Positions 42,878 to 52,753 of a stretch of 64,000 nucleotides of DNA are shown one piece after another (position 1 is the stretch's first letter; each line of letters starts with the position of its first letter). The translations under genes were made by a program, and so were the position numbers. The stretch comes from Chloroflexota bacterium (GTDB lineage Bacteria > Chloroflexota > UBA11872 > VXNJ01), in the NCBI GenBank assembly GCA_026707405.1, contig JAPOWW010000007.1:19749-83748 (forward strand), written 5' to 3'. The notes under the pieces were generated by a model. The model ran no database searches and was not told where the DNA came from. It was given only the letters and a program-made list of their open reading frames with translations.

Positions 42878-43708
42878 CTAAGACGAAGCTGATTCTTCCA
42901 GCAGTGCGCTCAGTAATTCGTGCTTTGCGCGTACAAACTCGCCTTCTACGATCATTTCGCGAGTACGCGGCCGGGGCAGGTCGATCTTGGATTCGAGCTT
43001 TACGGTCCCCGGCCTTCTGGTCATTACATAGACCCGGTCCGACAGGAACACGGCCTCTTCTACGTCGTGGGTGATGAAGACGATGGTCTTTCTGAACCGC
43101 CCCCAGATGGAAAGCAGCCATTCCTGCATTTCTAGGCGGGTGAGCGCGTCGAGCGCCCCAAACGGTTCGTCGAGCAGCATTACGTCGTGACCGGTGAGTA
43201 TGGTCCGCAACAGGGCCGCCCGCTGTCTCATCCCCCCCGAAAGCTCCGCGGGATAGCGGCTCTCGAACCCCTCCAGACCGAACTGGGGAAACAGCTCCAA
43301 CGCTTCGGCCCTGGCGGCGTGCTTGTCGCCGCCCCGAAGTTCGACCCCCAGCACGACGTTGTTCAAGATTGTCCGCCACGGCAGCAACAGGTCACGCTGC
43401 GGCATGTACCCCACGACCCCGGTCTGACCCGCCAGCCGTTCGCCCCGCAGAAGCACTTCCCCCCCATTCGCCATCTCGAGGCCGGAAACTACGTTGAAGA
43501 TTGTGCTCTTGCCGCATCCGCTCGGACCGATGATGGTCACGAACTCACCGTCGAACGCTTTCATCGACAAGGACTCCAGCGCGCTTACGGCGCCGGGACC
43601 TTCGCCGAAGACTTTGCACACGCCCCGCATCTCCAGCACGCAGCCGGACGGGGCGGGCGGGCTGTCTACGATTCGCTCAGCCCGGTTACCGCTTGGGGAG
43701 GAAGTCAT
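42878..43708 (-). CDS. ABC transporter ATPase, thiamine/pyrimidine-precursor type
   Basis: This ATPase of about 276 residues has GPSGCGKST (Walker A), PAELSGGMRQR (signature), MLLDEPFGALD (Walker B) and ITHDVEEAVFLSDRV. It resembles TauB/SsuB/ThiZ subunits. It overlaps the 3' end of the substrate-binding gene by 23 bases. The operon has a TPP riboswitch and a thiamine-binding protein, so it probably imports a thiamine precursor such as a hydroxymethylpyrimidine. ATG 43708 is preferred over the frame start at 43747. Confidence 0.92.
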   Translation of the reverse strand: MTSSPSGNRAERIVDSPPAPSGCVLEMRGVCKVFGEGPGAVSALESLSMKAFDGEFVTIIGPSGCGKSTIFNVVSGLEMANGGEVLLRGERLAGQTGVVGYMPQRDLLLPWRTILNNVVLGVELRGGDKHAARAEALELFPQFGLEGFESRYPAELSGGMRQRAALLRTILTGHDVMLLDEPFGALDALTRLEMQEWLLSIWGRFRKTIVFITHDVEEAVFLSDRVYVMTRRPGTVKLESKIDLPRPRTREMIVEGEFVRAKHELLSALLEESASS

Positions 43709-44681
43709 TGGAAAAAGCGGACTCCCAATCGAGCAGCTCCTCGACAAGCTCGTTATCGACCATCCACTCGGACATTTGCTGCCAGATTCCGGGGTCCTGG
43801 TATCCCCATTGAGACGCTTCGGCCTGGTATTGCGGACTCAGCCAATCCTGTGACGGGCCCACCAGTTCGGCATCGGTCTCCGGCGCTGCCGCGACAAGTA
43901 TCTCGGCCGCATCGGCTGGATTCTCGATGGCGAATTCATAGCCTCGCGCAATCGCTGCGACCGTCCCGGCTACGACGTCGGGATTATTCTCAATCAGCGA
44001 CTCGTTGGTCATCAGCAATGGCGTGTAGTAGTCCGGGACTCCCCAGTCGCGCAGAAACACTGTGTTTATCTCGATCCCTTCGAGGCCGGCCTTGACTCCC
44101 TGCCACGCAAAGAAAATCCAGTAAAGATCAACGTCTCGCTGAATGATGGTTAGGAAGTCAGCGGCTCCGGCGTCCACGGTCTTTAGAGATTCGTGGTCAG
44201 CCCCGTCAGCCTCCATCATGGTTCTGAGGAAGGCCAGCTCCAGCGGCGACCCGAATCCCCCATAAGTTTTGCCCTCGAAGTCTCGCGGACGGGTGATGCC
44301 TCTATCGGCGTGACTGGCGAATCCGGAAGTGTTGTGCTGGATGATGGCCGCGATGGAAACGACCGGAATGCCCTCCAGCCTTGCCGGAGTCATGAACTCC
44401 TGGAACCCGATGCCGAACTCCACTTTGCCCGCGCCCACGACCTGCGGGCCGCCGCCCTCGGCAGGCTCGATGATTTCGAAATCGAGGTTCTCATCCTCGA
44501 AAAAGCCGTTCTCCCGCGCCACGTACAGGCCTGTGTGATTGGTGTTGGGCACCCAATCGAGCATCAGCTTGGCCGAAGTCCGCTTGGCGACGGAGCGTCC
44601 TCCAGACTCCTCGCAACCCGCAAGAGCGGCCAGCGCCGCACCCGCTCCCATTAGGGCAAGAAAACGTCGTCTTGTCATCAT
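43686..44681 (-). CDS. NMT1/THI5-like substrate-binding lipoprotein
   Basis: This protein of about 331 residues has a twin-arginine-like signal RRRFLALMG with lipobox LAGC (Cys22-23), then a NMT1/THI5-like fold: LDWVPNTNHTGLYVARENG and GKVEFGIGFQEFM. It is the binding protein that delivers the substrate to the permease. Its ATG at 44681 overlaps the permease stop (ATGA). With the TPP riboswitch upstream, a thiamine precursor is the likely substrate. Confidence 0.9.
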   Translation of the reverse strand: MMTRRRFLALMGAGAALAALAGCEESGGRSVAKRTSAKLMLDWVPNTNHTGLYVARENGFFEDENLDFEIIEPAEGGGPQVVGAGKVEFGIGFQEFMTPARLEGIPVVSIAAIIQHNTSGFASHADRGITRPRDFEGKTYGGFGSPLELAFLRTMMEADGADHESLKTVDAGAADFLTIIQRDVDLYWIFFAWQGVKAGLEGIEINTVFLRDWGVPDYYTPLLMTNESLIENNPDVVAGTVAAIARGYEFAIENPADAAEILVAAAPETDAELVGPSQDWLSPQYQAEASQWGYQDPGIWQQMSEWMVDNELVEELLDWESAFSNDFLPKR

Positions 44682-45472
44682 CCCATCTCCTTTCGACTGT
44701 AATGCCACGGCATCGACCAGCGAGCCAGTAGATCGATCAAAACGAAAAGCCCGATCGCTAGCGCCGAAACGAGCACGATTACCACGAACGCCCGGTCGGC
44801 CCTGAACGAGTTCTGCGATCTGATCAGGAAGACGCCAAGCCCCCGGCTCGCTCCCAGCCACTCGACGATCACGGCCCCGATTACGCTGTAAGTCGCGGCA
44901 ATCTTCGCGCCCGCTGCCAGCGAGGGCAGCGCCGCGGGCAAGCGTCCGATTCGAAACATCTGCCACTTGCTCGCGCCCATCGCCTTAAGCAGACTCAGAA
45001 TCTCGCTATCGGCGGCACGTAATCCGTCGAGGAACGAAATACAAATAGGAAAAAAGCAAACGAGCACTATCAGCGCGATCTTGGGCGTGATTCCGAATCC
45101 GAACCAGATCACCAGCAGCGGCGCCAGTACTATCACCGGAACCGACTGGGATATCACCAGAAGCGGATATATCGTCCGCCAGATTATCGAGAACATATGG
45201 CTCGCCACCGCCGTGGCGATACCCAATACGAGCGCGATGCCGAAGCCGGAAGCAACTTCTATCAGCGTGATGTCCGCGTGATGCCAGATGAGGTCTGCGG
45301 ACTCGACAAAAGCCTTGACGATGTCGGCCGGTGACGGCAATAGCCAGCGGGGTGTCTCCCGCCACTCCACGACGATCTGCCAAGTTGCGATAAGCGACAG
45401 CAACAAGATCCCAGGCAGCAGAGTCGCACCCAGCGCGGGCTGGCGGCGACCCGTATTCGCGGGTTTATCCAA
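44678..45472 (-). CDS. ABC transporter permease, thiamine-precursor type
   Basis: This 264-residue membrane protein has about six transmembrane segments and the EAA-type loop LLKAMGASKWQMFRIGRLPAALPSL (given in two parts LLKAMGASKWQMFRI and GRLPAALPSL). It is a BPD_transp_1 permease of the SsuC/ThiX group. It overlaps the start of the binding-protein gene and follows the thiamine-binding protein by 38 bases, all under a TPP riboswitch. Confidence 0.9.
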   Translation of the reverse strand: MDKPANTGRRQPALGATLLPGILLLSLIATWQIVVEWRETPRWLLPSPADIVKAFVESADLIWHHADITLIEVASGFGIALVLGIATAVASHMFSIIWRTIYPLLVISQSVPVIVLAPLLVIWFGFGITPKIALIVLVCFFPICISFLDGLRAADSEILSLLKAMGASKWQMFRIGRLPAALPSLAAGAKIAATYSVIGAVIVEWLGASRGLGVFLIRSQNSFRADRAFVVIVLVSALAIGLFVLIDLLARWSMPWHYSRKEMG

Positions 45473-45510
45473 AGTTCGTCCTCAAGCGGCAGGATTGTTG
45501 CCTGTGCGCC

Positions 45511-45804
45511 TCAGGCAGACCGGAACGGGGCCGTCTTTTCGCCCATCGTCATAACGCCGGTCTGACTTTCCAGCAGCCGGATGTTCGACTGCACGGCGCC
45601 GGAAGTCGCCAGCGCGGCGCGGTGAGCGGCGACCGCCACTTCGACAAGCCGATCGAGATCGTCGCCTTCAAGCGCCGTCTCCATCGGCCCCACTTCGTGG
45701 ACGACTCCGCTCTCCTTTATCGCCGCAATCGCCGCGTTGACCGCCTCGAGCGGTTCGTCCGACTGCAGAGGCATCACCTGAATCGCCAGACTTGCTTTTG
45801 GCAT
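45511..45804 (-). CDS. MTH1187/YkoF-type thiamine-binding protein
   Basis: This protein of about 97 residues belongs to the MTH1187/YkoF fold (TIGR00106): LAIQVMPLQ, VHEVGPMETALEGD and SNIRLLESQTG. These proteins bind thiamine or its pyrimidine moiety in the cytoplasm and often sit next to thiamine-type transporters. It is the first gene after a TPP riboswitch and terminator. ATG 45804 with GGGGGAAG upstream is preferred over TTG 45816. Confidence 0.88.
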   Translation of the reverse strand: MPKASLAIQVMPLQSDEPLEAVNAAIAAIKESGVVHEVGPMETALEGDDLDRLVEVAVAAHRAALATSGAVQSNIRLLESQTGVMTMGEKTAPFRSA

Positions 45805-45817
45805 CTCTTCCCCCAAA

Positions 45818-45853
45818 CAAAAAAACCGCAGGCTTTGTCCTGAACCTGCGGTT
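45818..45853 (-). terminator. Rho-independent terminator controlled by the TPP riboswitch
   Basis: AACCGCAGG (read 45853-45845), a 12-base loop, CCTGCGGTT (45832-45824), then a run of about seven T. It lies between the riboswitch and the thiamine-binding gene, so TPP binding probably allows it to form and stops transcription. Confidence 0.85.
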
Positions 45854-45865
45854 GTCAGCTAAATG

Positions 45866-45960
45866 ACTATCCCTACGCTGGCATTACCCAGATCAGGTTC
45901 CAAGGGTCGGCGGCGTCACGACCGCCATCTCAGCCGGGCACATCCCAGCTCCCCTCTGTG
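45866..45960 (-). promoter_or_regulatory. TPP riboswitch (THI element)
   Basis: The minus strand reads GGGGAGCTGGG, GGCTGAGATGG, ACCCTTGGAACCTGATCT and GGGTAATGCCAGCGTAGGGA, which are the conserved boxes of the THI element in order. It binds thiamine pyrophosphate. It lies upstream of a terminator and a four-gene thiamine-precursor uptake operon. Confidence 0.96.
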
Positions 45961-46078
45961 ATTAAGTCGATCCCTAGATAGGCGCTCCGTTGTTTTTCCG
46001 TCTACCAGATCGCTTGCGTATTGATATTACATTCCGTGGAGCAGTTTTTCGAAATCGATTCACGTGGTCATACGCGGA

Positions 46079-46708
46079 TCACTCCGCTAGCAGCGGTTCG
46101 ACGAGTGCCGCGATTCGCTCATCGTCCAGCGGACCGATCCAGCGGCGCACCAGGACGTTCTTGCGATCCACTACGAACGTCTCCGGCAGACCCGTAACCC
46201 CATACTCCACGGCGACCGAGCTTACGCCCTGCAAACCATTTGGATAGGAGACGTTCATTGCTTTCACGAAGTCGATTGCGTCGTCTGGCTCGTCCCACAC
46301 GTCTAGCCCGAACACAACCAGGCCGCGTTCTCGATATTTTTGCCAAGCCCTCTCCAGCACAGGCGCCTCAGCCCGGCACGGCGGGCACCAGGAGGCCCAG
46401 AAATTCAGCAGGACGACCTTGCCCCGGTGACGTGAGAGTTGAAACGTCGCCCCGTCAAACTGCTCGACCAAGAAGTCGGGCGCCGGACGGCTGCGGACAA
46501 AACCCTCACCGCCGGTCGCATTGACGCCAAAACCACCAAAATCCTCGCCGCGCGACAGTCTGACTCCGACTAGAGCAAGGAAGGCTCCCGCAAGCCCTAG
46601 CGCTCCCACCGAAACCGCGGCGCGGCGTGAAAGATAGCGGCGCACGAAGCGCTGCGGTTTTGAAATCCGCGGGGATTCGGCGGGAGGGATCAGACCAATT
46701 GACTCCAA
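46079..46708 (-). CDS. TlpA/ResA-like membrane-anchored thioredoxin
   Basis: This 209-residue protein has one membrane segment (about residues 30-50) and an extracytoplasmic AhpC/TSA-type thioredoxin domain: LLNFWASWCPPCRAEAPVL (WCPPC) and GVTGLPETFVVD (cis-Pro). It reduces disulfides, often for cytochrome c maturation. It lies downstream of csoR-copA on the same strand, with 80 bases between. Start TTG 46708 is uncertain; GTG 46645 is an alternative. Confidence 0.87.
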   Translation of the reverse strand: MESIGLIPPAESPRISKPQRFVRRYLSRRAAVSVGALGLAGAFLALVGVRLSRGEDFGGFGVNATGGEGFVRSRPAPDFLVEQFDGATFQLSRHRGKVVLLNFWASWCPPCRAEAPVLERAWQKYRERGLVVFGLDVWDEPDDAIDFVKAMNVSYPNGLQGVSSVAVEYGVTGLPETFVVDRKNVLVRRWIGPLDDERIAALVEPLLAE

Positions 46709-46788
46709 TTCGCCATGGCGATCCAGAGTTTAGCCGTCGGAAACACGCACCGACGCATTCGGTTCCAAGACAGACCACCTCATCGCGG

Positions 46789-49266
46789 CTATCCGGTAAT
46801 ACGCGTCCGTCCTAGTCTCAACGAGTTCAAGACAACCGATAGCGAACTGAGCGCCATAGCGCCGGCGGCCAGCGCCGGCGTCAGTTGAATCTCGAACACC
46901 GGAAAGAGCACTCCGGCAGCGACAGGTATTAAGGCTACGTTGTACCCGAAAGCCCAAAAGAGATTCTGCCGGATCGTTCTCAGCGTCGACCTGCTTAGCT
47001 GAATAGCGTCGGCAACACCATGCAGGTCGCTGCGGATTAGGGTCACGTCGGACGTCTCGATGGCGATATCGGTCCCGCTGCCCATTGCGATTCCAACGTC
47101 GGCCTTGGCGAGCGCCGGCGCGTCGTTTATGCCGTCTCCAGCCATTGCGACCCGCAGCCCCTCTTTCTGCAACTCCTCGACAATTTGCGACTTCCCTTCA
47201 GGGGCAACCTCGGACCGCACCGCGTCGACCCCTACTTGATCGGCAATCATCCTGGCGGTACCGGCCCTGTCGCCGGTCACCAATTCCACGTGCAATCCCA
47301 TGCTGCGCAGACGGCTGACGGCATCGCGAGCCTCGGGCCTGGGAACATCCGCTACCGCCAGAACGCCGGAAACCCTGCCATCGATTGCGGCGAACACGGG
47401 AGTCTTACCCTCTTCCTCGAATCGGCCGGCTATGGCTGCGGAACCGTCAAGCACCGCGTTCCGCTGAGCCAGGAGACGCTCGGTCCCTATAAGTACATTC
47501 TCTCCATCGACCCTTGCCTCCACCCCCATGCCGGTTAACGAACGAAAACTCGAGGCGTCACGAAGTTCGATTCCTCGCTGGCGCGCCGCCTCCACGATTG
47601 CCTGGCCTAGCGGATGCTCGGAATCCCCCTCGGCGGCGGCCACCACCCCCAGCAGATCGGATTCGGTAAGACCATTCAGCGGCGTGATATCCGTCAATTC
47701 AGGTGTCCCCCGGGTAATCGTGCCCGTCTTGTCGAGGATCACCGCGTCGATCTTTCCAGCCGCCTCCAACGCTTCGCCGCCTCGCATCAAGATTCCCGAC
47801 TCCGCCCCCTTGCCGGCTCCAACCATGATCGCGGTCGGAGTCGCCAGTCCCAGGGCGCATGGGCAGGCGACCACGAGCACGGCCACGGCGCTCATCAGAG
47901 CGTGGGTCACTGCCGGGTACGGACCAACCGCAAGCCAAACTCCCAAAGTAACCAGCGCTATGAGCAGGACCGCCGGTACGAAGCGCGCGGCAACCCGGTC
48001 AGCGAGCCGCTGAACGGGAGCCTTGCTCGACTGGGCTTGCTCCACAAGGCCGATCATCCGTGAAAGAAACGTATCTCGACCGACGCTTACCGTGCCCACC
48101 CGAAGGCTGCCGGTCGTATTCACGGTCGCGCCGACAACCCGGTCGCCGACGCCTTTGTCGACCGGAATGCTCTCACCCGTAATCATCGACTCGTCCACCG
48201 AAGACTCGCCTTCAAGCACTTCGCCGTCGACGGGGATCCTCTCGCCCGGACGCACCGCGACCACGTCCCCGACGATCACGTCGGCAGTTGGAATGGTCGT
48301 CTCGGTCCCATCGCGGATCACGCGCGCCGTGTCGGGACGCAGTCCTATGAGACGCTTGATCGCAAGCGAAGTCCGTCCCTTCGCTCGCGCCTCGAGAAAC
48401 CGGCCCAGCAAGATCAGGCCAATGATTATCGCCGCGGTGTCGTAGTAGTAGGCGACGTCCGCTGCCGAGCCTGTCAGGACCTGCGGCCACAAGGTCAGGA
48501 CGACGCTGTAGAAATACGCTGCGCTAGTGCCAATGGAGATCAGCGTGTTCATGTCCGCGCTCAATCCGCGCGCCGCCTTCCATGCTCCTTTATGGAAACG
48601 CCACCCGGCCCAAAACTGAACCGGCGTCACGATTGCGAGCAGGAAAAACGGCTCCCCCAGCAGTCCTGGTGCCGGAATAAACTCCATCGATCCCCACAAG
48701 GCCACCAGCCCCACCGCTAGGGCAATCACCGACTTGACTGGCAGGTCGCGAAAATCGCCACCACGCGCGGCGACCATCCGCCCGTTCGCCTCGTCTGATT
48801 CAGCCGGACGGTCTTCCGACGGATCGTCGACAAGCTCATATCCGGCCTGCCCGATCACGTTTTTCAGATCGGTTCTTGAGGCGGTTCCCCGTATCAGCCG
48901 CACGTTTGCTCGTTCCGTGGCAAGATTCACAGCCGCTTCGACCACGCCCGGAACACTGGCGACCGCCCGCTCGACCGTCCCAACGCATGACGCGCAGCTC
49001 ATGCCCGCCACTTGTAGATGGATCGACTCGATAGGAACGTCGTAGCCGGCTTCCTCGACCCGTTCGACGACCTCAGGCAATGTCACCGAATCAACGTCGA
49101 ACCGAACGCTAAGAGTCCCTTGGACGAGGTTGACGGTCGCCTCGCTCACGCCCTCGGCCGACAGGGCGCTCCGCTCAACACGGTTCACGCACGAAGCGCA
49201 GTGCATCCCCGTTACCGGCAGCGTAAGCGTCTGTGAGTGGGCCGCGCGGTCTGTTTTCGCCTGCAT
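46789..49266 (-). CDS. copA: Copper-translocating P1B-type ATPase
   Basis: This 825-residue copper exporter has two N-terminal heavy-metal domains ([11 protein letters not shown] and [11 protein letters not shown]), then eight membrane segments with [13 protein letters not shown] (CPC metal motif), DKTGTITRG (phosphorylation), EHPLGQA (HP) and [10 protein letters not shown]. It pumps Cu+ out of the cytoplasm. Its ATG shares one base with the csoR stop (TGATG), so the sensor and pump are coupled. Confidence 0.96.
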   Translation of the reverse strand: MQAKTDRAAHSQTLTLPVTGMHCASCVNRVERSALSAEGVSEATVNLVQGTLSVRFDVDSVTLPEVVERVEEAGYDVPIESIHLQVAGMSCASCVGTVERAVASVPGVVEAAVNLATERANVRLIRGTASRTDLKNVIGQAGYELVDDPSEDRPAESDEANGRMVAARGGDFRDLPVKSVIALAVGLVALWGSMEFIPAPGLLGEPFFLLAIVTPVQFWAGWRFHKGAWKAARGLSADMNTLISIGTSAAYFYSVVLTLWPQVLTGSAADVAYYYDTAAIIIGLILLGRFLEARAKGRTSLAIKRLIGLRPDTARVIRDGTETTIPTADVIVGDVVAVRPGERIPVDGEVLEGESSVDESMITGESIPVDKGVGDRVVGATVNTTGSLRVGTVSVGRDTFLSRMIGLVEQAQSSKAPVQRLADRVAARFVPAVLLIALVTLGVWLAVGPYPAVTHALMSAVAVLVVACPCALGLATPTAIMVGAGKGAESGILMRGGEALEAAGKIDAVILDKTGTITRGTPELTDITPLNGLTESDLLGVVAAAEGDSEHPLGQAIVEAARQRGIELRDASSFRSLTGMGVEARVDGENVLIGTERLLAQRNAVLDGSAAIAGRFEEEGKTPVFAAIDGRVSGVLAVADVPRPEARDAVSRLRSMGLHVELVTGDRAGTARMIADQVGVDAVRSEVAPEGKSQIVEELQKEGLRVAMAGDGINDAPALAKADVGIAMGSGTDIAIETSDVTLIRSDLHGVADAIQLSRSTLRTIRQNLFWAFGYNVALIPVAAGVLFPVFEIQLTPALAAGAMALSSLSVVLNSLRLGRTRITG

Positions 49267-49640
49267 CAGGAATCCCTACTCGAACTACCGGCGGCGGCAG
49301 GACCCAGCATCGAGCTTGCGACCTGCTCGATTACCTCACCCGTCGAAGCCACCCGGCGAAGATGGCCTGTGCCCTTGAATACATCCATCAATTCACCGAT
49401 CACCCGCTGTCGCTCCATCGCATCCGTTCCCCGAATGGCGGTGGTCACGCAACTGTGCAGATGCTTCTCCAAGATGGCCGCATTTACTCGCTCGATAGCC
49501 CCCTGGATCGCAAGCGTCTGCTTGAGTATGTCGACGCAATACCTGTCGTCTGCGATCATCCTCTCGACCGCCGAGGCGTGGCCTTCGATCGATTTCCACC
49601 GGTTGAGAATCTTCTTGGTCTCATCGTCCAACTTGATCAA
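49266..49640 (-). CDS. csoR: CsoR-type copper-sensing repressor
   Basis: This helical DUF156-family protein of about 124 residues has the Cu+ ligands in DDRYCVDIL and HLHSCV (C-H-C). It represses copA and itself, and releases DNA when Cu+ binds. The longest frame begins at 49694, inside its own operator palindrome, and its first residues (HPRWGAGKFH) are not family-like. TTG at 49640 or 49631 is therefore preferred. The stop overlaps the copA start. Confidence 0.9.
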   Translation of the reverse strand: MIKLDDETKKILNRWKSIEGHASAVERMIADDRYCVDILKQTLAIQGAIERVNAAILEKHLHSCVTTAIRGTDAMERQRVIGELMDVFKGTGHLRRVASTGEVIEQVASSMLGPAAAGSSSRDS

Positions 49641-49663
49641 ATCTCCACTATGGAACTTGCCGG

Positions 49664-49686
49664 CACCCCACCTGGGGTGGGGTATG
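49664..49686 (-). promoter_or_regulatory. CsoR operator upstream of csoR-copA
   Basis: CACCCCACCTGGGGTGGGGT followed by ATG contains the perfect palindrome ACCCCA-CC-TGGGGT (49665-49678). It resembles the known CsoR site with CCCACC/GGTGGG arms. Its position just upstream of the likely csoR start supports autoregulation. A TTGACA occurs at 49716-49711 on the minus strand, but no well-spaced -10 is clear. Confidence 0.8.
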
Positions 49687-49909
49687 ACTCTCACAATACC
49701 TTATACCTTCTGTCAATCCATTGGAGATAGTTGCCCGAACGGCGGTGGGAATGCGTGGATCACCGAGCGCCTACTCTCCTTGAACGGGTCTCGGCAATCT
49801 GCAGACCACTCCGTGATACTGTTGCACGATAAACGGACCTATCGTCAGGACGCCAAACGTTTGCGGGGTAGATCGGTTCGCTACTACTTGGGGTGCAGAG
49901 GAGGTAGGG

Positions 49910-50563
49910 ATGCCGAGAACTGAATATGAGAATCAACTACAGAGTATTCAAGACGAGCTCCTGCAAATCGGCGCCCTGGTGGAATCCAGCATCACCAAGG
50001 CCCTTGATGCTCTAAAAAACCGCGACCTTGAAGTATCGCGCCAGGTCGTCAAGGATGACGACGTGATCGACTTCAGGCATCAGGCGCTTGAGGAGCAATG
50101 CATCGACGTGCTGGCTCTTCAGCAACCAATGGGTGGCGATCTGCGGACTCTCGTGAGCGTGCTCCTGATTGCCTCCGAGCTCGAGAGGATGGGGGACTAC
50201 GCTGAGGGTATAGCCAAAATTAGCCTCCGCATGGGCGACGATCCACTGCTCAAACCGCTGATCGACATCCCCCGGATGGGCGAGATAGCTATACAAATGC
50301 TCCGCAACAGTCTGCGCGCGTTCGTGAATCACGACAACGAAGCCGCTATGCAGGTCGCGGCAGACGACGATGAGGTTGACGCTCTATACGAACAGGTGTT
50401 CAGAGAGCTGCTTGTCTACATGATCGAGAATCCCGGGACCATTCGCCGCGCGACCTATCTGATCTGGGTGGCCCACGATCTGGAACGAATTGCCGACCGC
50501 GCGACCAACATCGCCGAACGGGTTATTTACGTGACCACTGGCGTGCTCCCAAGATCGGTCTGA
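49910..50563 (+). CDS. phoU: PhoU phosphate-signalling protein
   Basis: This 217-residue protein has two PhoU three-helix repeats. ASELERMGDYAEGIAKI and AHDLERIADRATNIAERV are the metal-binding E/DxxxD motifs. It modulates PstSCAB and PhoR. No pst or pho gene is adjacent. ATG 49910 has GAGGAGG upstream. Confidence 0.94.
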   Translation: MPRTEYENQLQSIQDELLQIGALVESSITKALDALKNRDLEVSRQVVKDDDVIDFRHQALEEQCIDVLALQQPMGGDLRTLVSVLLIASELERMGDYAEGIAKISLRMGDDPLLKPLIDIPRMGEIAIQMLRNSLRAFVNHDNEAAMQVAADDDEVDALYEQVFRELLVYMIENPGTIRRATYLIWVAHDLERIADRATNIAERVIYVTTGVLPRSV

Positions 50564-50615
50564 GCCGGCACACAAGTCTGGCCGCCTCGCTTACACTCGC
50601 CGCGGAACGCCTGTG

Positions 50616-51620
50616 CTAGTGGTGATTTGACTCCGAGTAGTGGTCCGAGAGCAGGTCTTCGCCCCAGTCGTGCTCGAAGTCCCGCCAAACGGCGTGAATG
50701 TGATTCCCATCGTTCTGGGTGTTGTCGTACTCGATCATGAAATGTGGACCGACCACCGAGTAGTAGTGCTTCTTGCCTTTTTCCTCAGGACCCGCCCACG
50801 CGAATGTGGTGGTTTCCAGTCCTGCCGACTCGATCTTCCTCCACTCGTTGCGGGCTACTTCTTGTGCCGCTCGGTCCACGTAGTACCGAATCAGCTCGAC
50901 CATGCGGTCCCGCTGAACGCCCGACATTTTCGAAAACGCCAAGCCCCGTAGAGGCATTTCCGGTGACACCGTCCGGTAGTTCTTCGTGAGAATGTCGTCC
51001 GGCGCGACCGGATCGACAATCGCCTGTTTCTTCAGGCCATAGTCCAGACTGCCAAGGACCGCCCTCGCCAGGTCCTCTTCCTGCGACAGAATTCTCTTGC
51101 CCTTCTCCGGTCCGTGTCTGACTTCAGCGGGGTTGGCTCCCAGGAAAAACGGAAGCGGCGAGACGACTTCCCGGTCGATCACCGCAAAGTGCAGGCCTAT
51201 GTGATGACCACCGGCCCGCCACGCCCACGGCTCGGGTCCCGCCGGATCGCCGAAGACGCTGTAGTAGTAAAGCTCGGGGTCCCGCCTCCAGTGCGTCGCG
51301 ACGTTCTGCATCCTCTCCCAAACGTTCAGAATGCTCTCCAGGTCGATTATTTGTCTCGCCTGGTCCGCGCTCCTGACGCTCAAGCCGCTCGCCATCAACT
51401 CGAATGCGAGGACTCGCTGCGACGCGTCCATGTCCTTCAATCGCAGCCCCTTGCGACCCACCGGAACGTAGTTCCACTCATAGCGCTCATCGCCCTCGAA
51501 GTCGAACGTTGCCGCGCCGCGCTGCTCGTCGGTAAGCGAATCGAGAAACCGGAGTGCCGCCTCCCGCATTCTCCGCGCCGTCACCGGCGCGTGATGGGCC
51601 GTCCTTAGCTCGGTCGTCAC
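50616..51620 (-). CDS. DUF3500-family protein
   Basis: This 334-residue protein has the DUF3500 pattern: WAWRAGGHHIGLHFAV, FAWAGPEEKGKKHYYSV, IEYDNTQNDGNHIHAVW and a Trp-Gly-Glu-Asp-Leu-Leu..HY end. The many conserved His suggest a metal site, and the family is of unknown function. GTG 51620 has GGGGGAGAG upstream. A VOC gene precedes it by 28 bases. Confidence 0.88.
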   Translation of the reverse strand: MTTELRTAHHAPVTARRMREAALRFLDSLTDEQRGAATFDFEGDERYEWNYVPVGRKGLRLKDMDASQRVLAFELMASGLSVRSADQARQIIDLESILNVWERMQNVATHWRRDPELYYYSVFGDPAGPEPWAWRAGGHHIGLHFAVIDREVVSPLPFFLGANPAEVRHGPEKGKRILSQEEDLARAVLGSLDYGLKKQAIVDPVAPDDILTKNYRTVSPEMPLRGLAFSKMSGVQRDRMVELIRYYVDRAAQEVARNEWRKIESAGLETTTFAWAGPEEKGKKHYYSVVGPHFMIEYDNTQNDGNHIHAVWRDFEHDWGEDLLSDHYSESNHH

Positions 51621-51648
51621 CTCTCCCCCTCCAGTCCCCGAGAGCTCC

Positions 51649-52059
51649 TCAGGAAACTCCGGAAAGCTCCTCCACGTCCGCGTCCTCTTCCAAAAGCTCG
51701 ATCTCGTACCCGTCGGGGTCGTCTATGAAACCCATCTTCGTTCCGGAGACGAATTCCTCTCGCCACTCGTCCGGCCAGATTTCTATTCCCCGTCCCTCGA
51801 GTTCGGCGCAAAACGAGGTCAGATCCGGCACGCCTATCGCCATGTGCATCAGGTCTTCCGGCACGTTCAGGTCGTAATCGTCCGAATACGTAAGCTCCAG
51901 CGTGTGCTTGTTTCCAGGCAGCTCCAGATGCGCGATCTCGTTGCCCTGCGGCGACTTCTCGCTGCGGCTCATTACGCGGAAACCGAGATTGTCGCAGTAG
52001 AAATTGATCGACGCGTCGAGATCGCTGACGCGGATCCGTGTGTGCAAGAAAACTGCCAT
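51649..52059 (-). CDS. VOC/glyoxalase-family protein
   Basis: This protein of about 136 residues has the VOC pattern: HTRIRVSDLDASINFYCDNLGF, split as HTRIRVSDLDAS and INFYCDNLGF, then HLELPGNKHTLELTY, LMHMAIGVPDL and DPDGYEIELLE. It resembles lactoylglutathione lyase and related dioxygenases. His and Glu ligand positions are largely present. It shares an operon with the DUF3500 gene. ATG 52059 is chosen over the longer frame to 52182. Confidence 0.88.
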   Translation of the reverse strand: MAVFLHTRIRVSDLDASINFYCDNLGFRVMSRSEKSPQGNEIAHLELPGNKHTLELTYSDDYDLNVPEDLMHMAIGVPDLTSFCAELEGRGIEIWPDEWREEFVSGTKMGFIDDPDGYEIELLEEDADVEELSGVS

Positions 52060-52249
52060 ATCGTCTACCTCTCCCGTGAGCTCGGCTTCGCTTCGCCCTG
52101 CATCTGCCGTGCATGTTCTGCAGTGGCTAGATTGATTGTTTGAAAGCCTACCGACTATTGCCCCAGGCCGCATCCCCGCCATATCTGTCTAGGTGTCCCA
52201 CCACAGGGCGATTAAGGTTAGAAAGTTACTCCGACCGGGAGGTTCCTAA

Positions 52250-52753
52250 ATGAAGAAAGTCTGTGTAGCGGGTGCGATTGTCCTCATCGTCTCCGTTGTC
52301 GCGCTTGGCTGCAGTCCCAACGGCTCCGGGATTTCCCCGGCAATGGAAAAGAGAGCTTCTGATCACATGGTGGCGGAAGCCCTGCTGACCGCCCACTTCA
52401 TCGCGGCGGCACAGAAAGCCGGAATGAGCGATGCGGAAATAAACGCCGTTTTGAATCAGGTCGCGGACGTAACGATCATCTCAGAGTTCTGGATCAGTGA
52501 CGACCAGGGCAAAGTTGTCTTTACCAACATACCCGGTACAGGCTTTGCCTTTCCTACGTCCACCGACGCCGAAGGACAGGCCGCGCCCTTTGCGGCCTTG
52601 CTGACCGGGGAAAGGGACGTTGTAGTCCAGGAAGTGACGCCCCGGGTCCTGGACGACGTGGATTTCAAATACGTCGGCGTTTCCGGAGTAGACCAAAAGC
52701 GCATCGTCCAGGTCGGCATATCCGGCGCCACGCTCAAGGACTCTAGCCGCTAG
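52250..52753 (+). CDS. Lipoprotein with a PDC/cache-like sensor domain
   Basis: This 167-residue protein has a lipoprotein signal with lipobox VALGC (Cys21). A helical segment at about 33-65 is followed by TIISEFWISDDQGKVVFTN, the shape of a single-cache/PDC domain. No signalling domain follows, so it may be a free extracellular ligand-binding protein. GGGAGG lies upstream of ATG 52250. I do not recognise a precise family. Confidence 0.6.
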   Translation: MKKVCVAGAIVLIVSVVALGCSPNGSGISPAMEKRASDHMVAEALLTAHFIAAAQKAGMSDAEINAVLNQVADVTIISEFWISDDQGKVVFTNIPGTGFAFPTSTDAEGQAAPFAALLTGERDVVVQEVTPRVLDDVDFKYVGVSGVDQKRIVQVGISGATLKDSSR

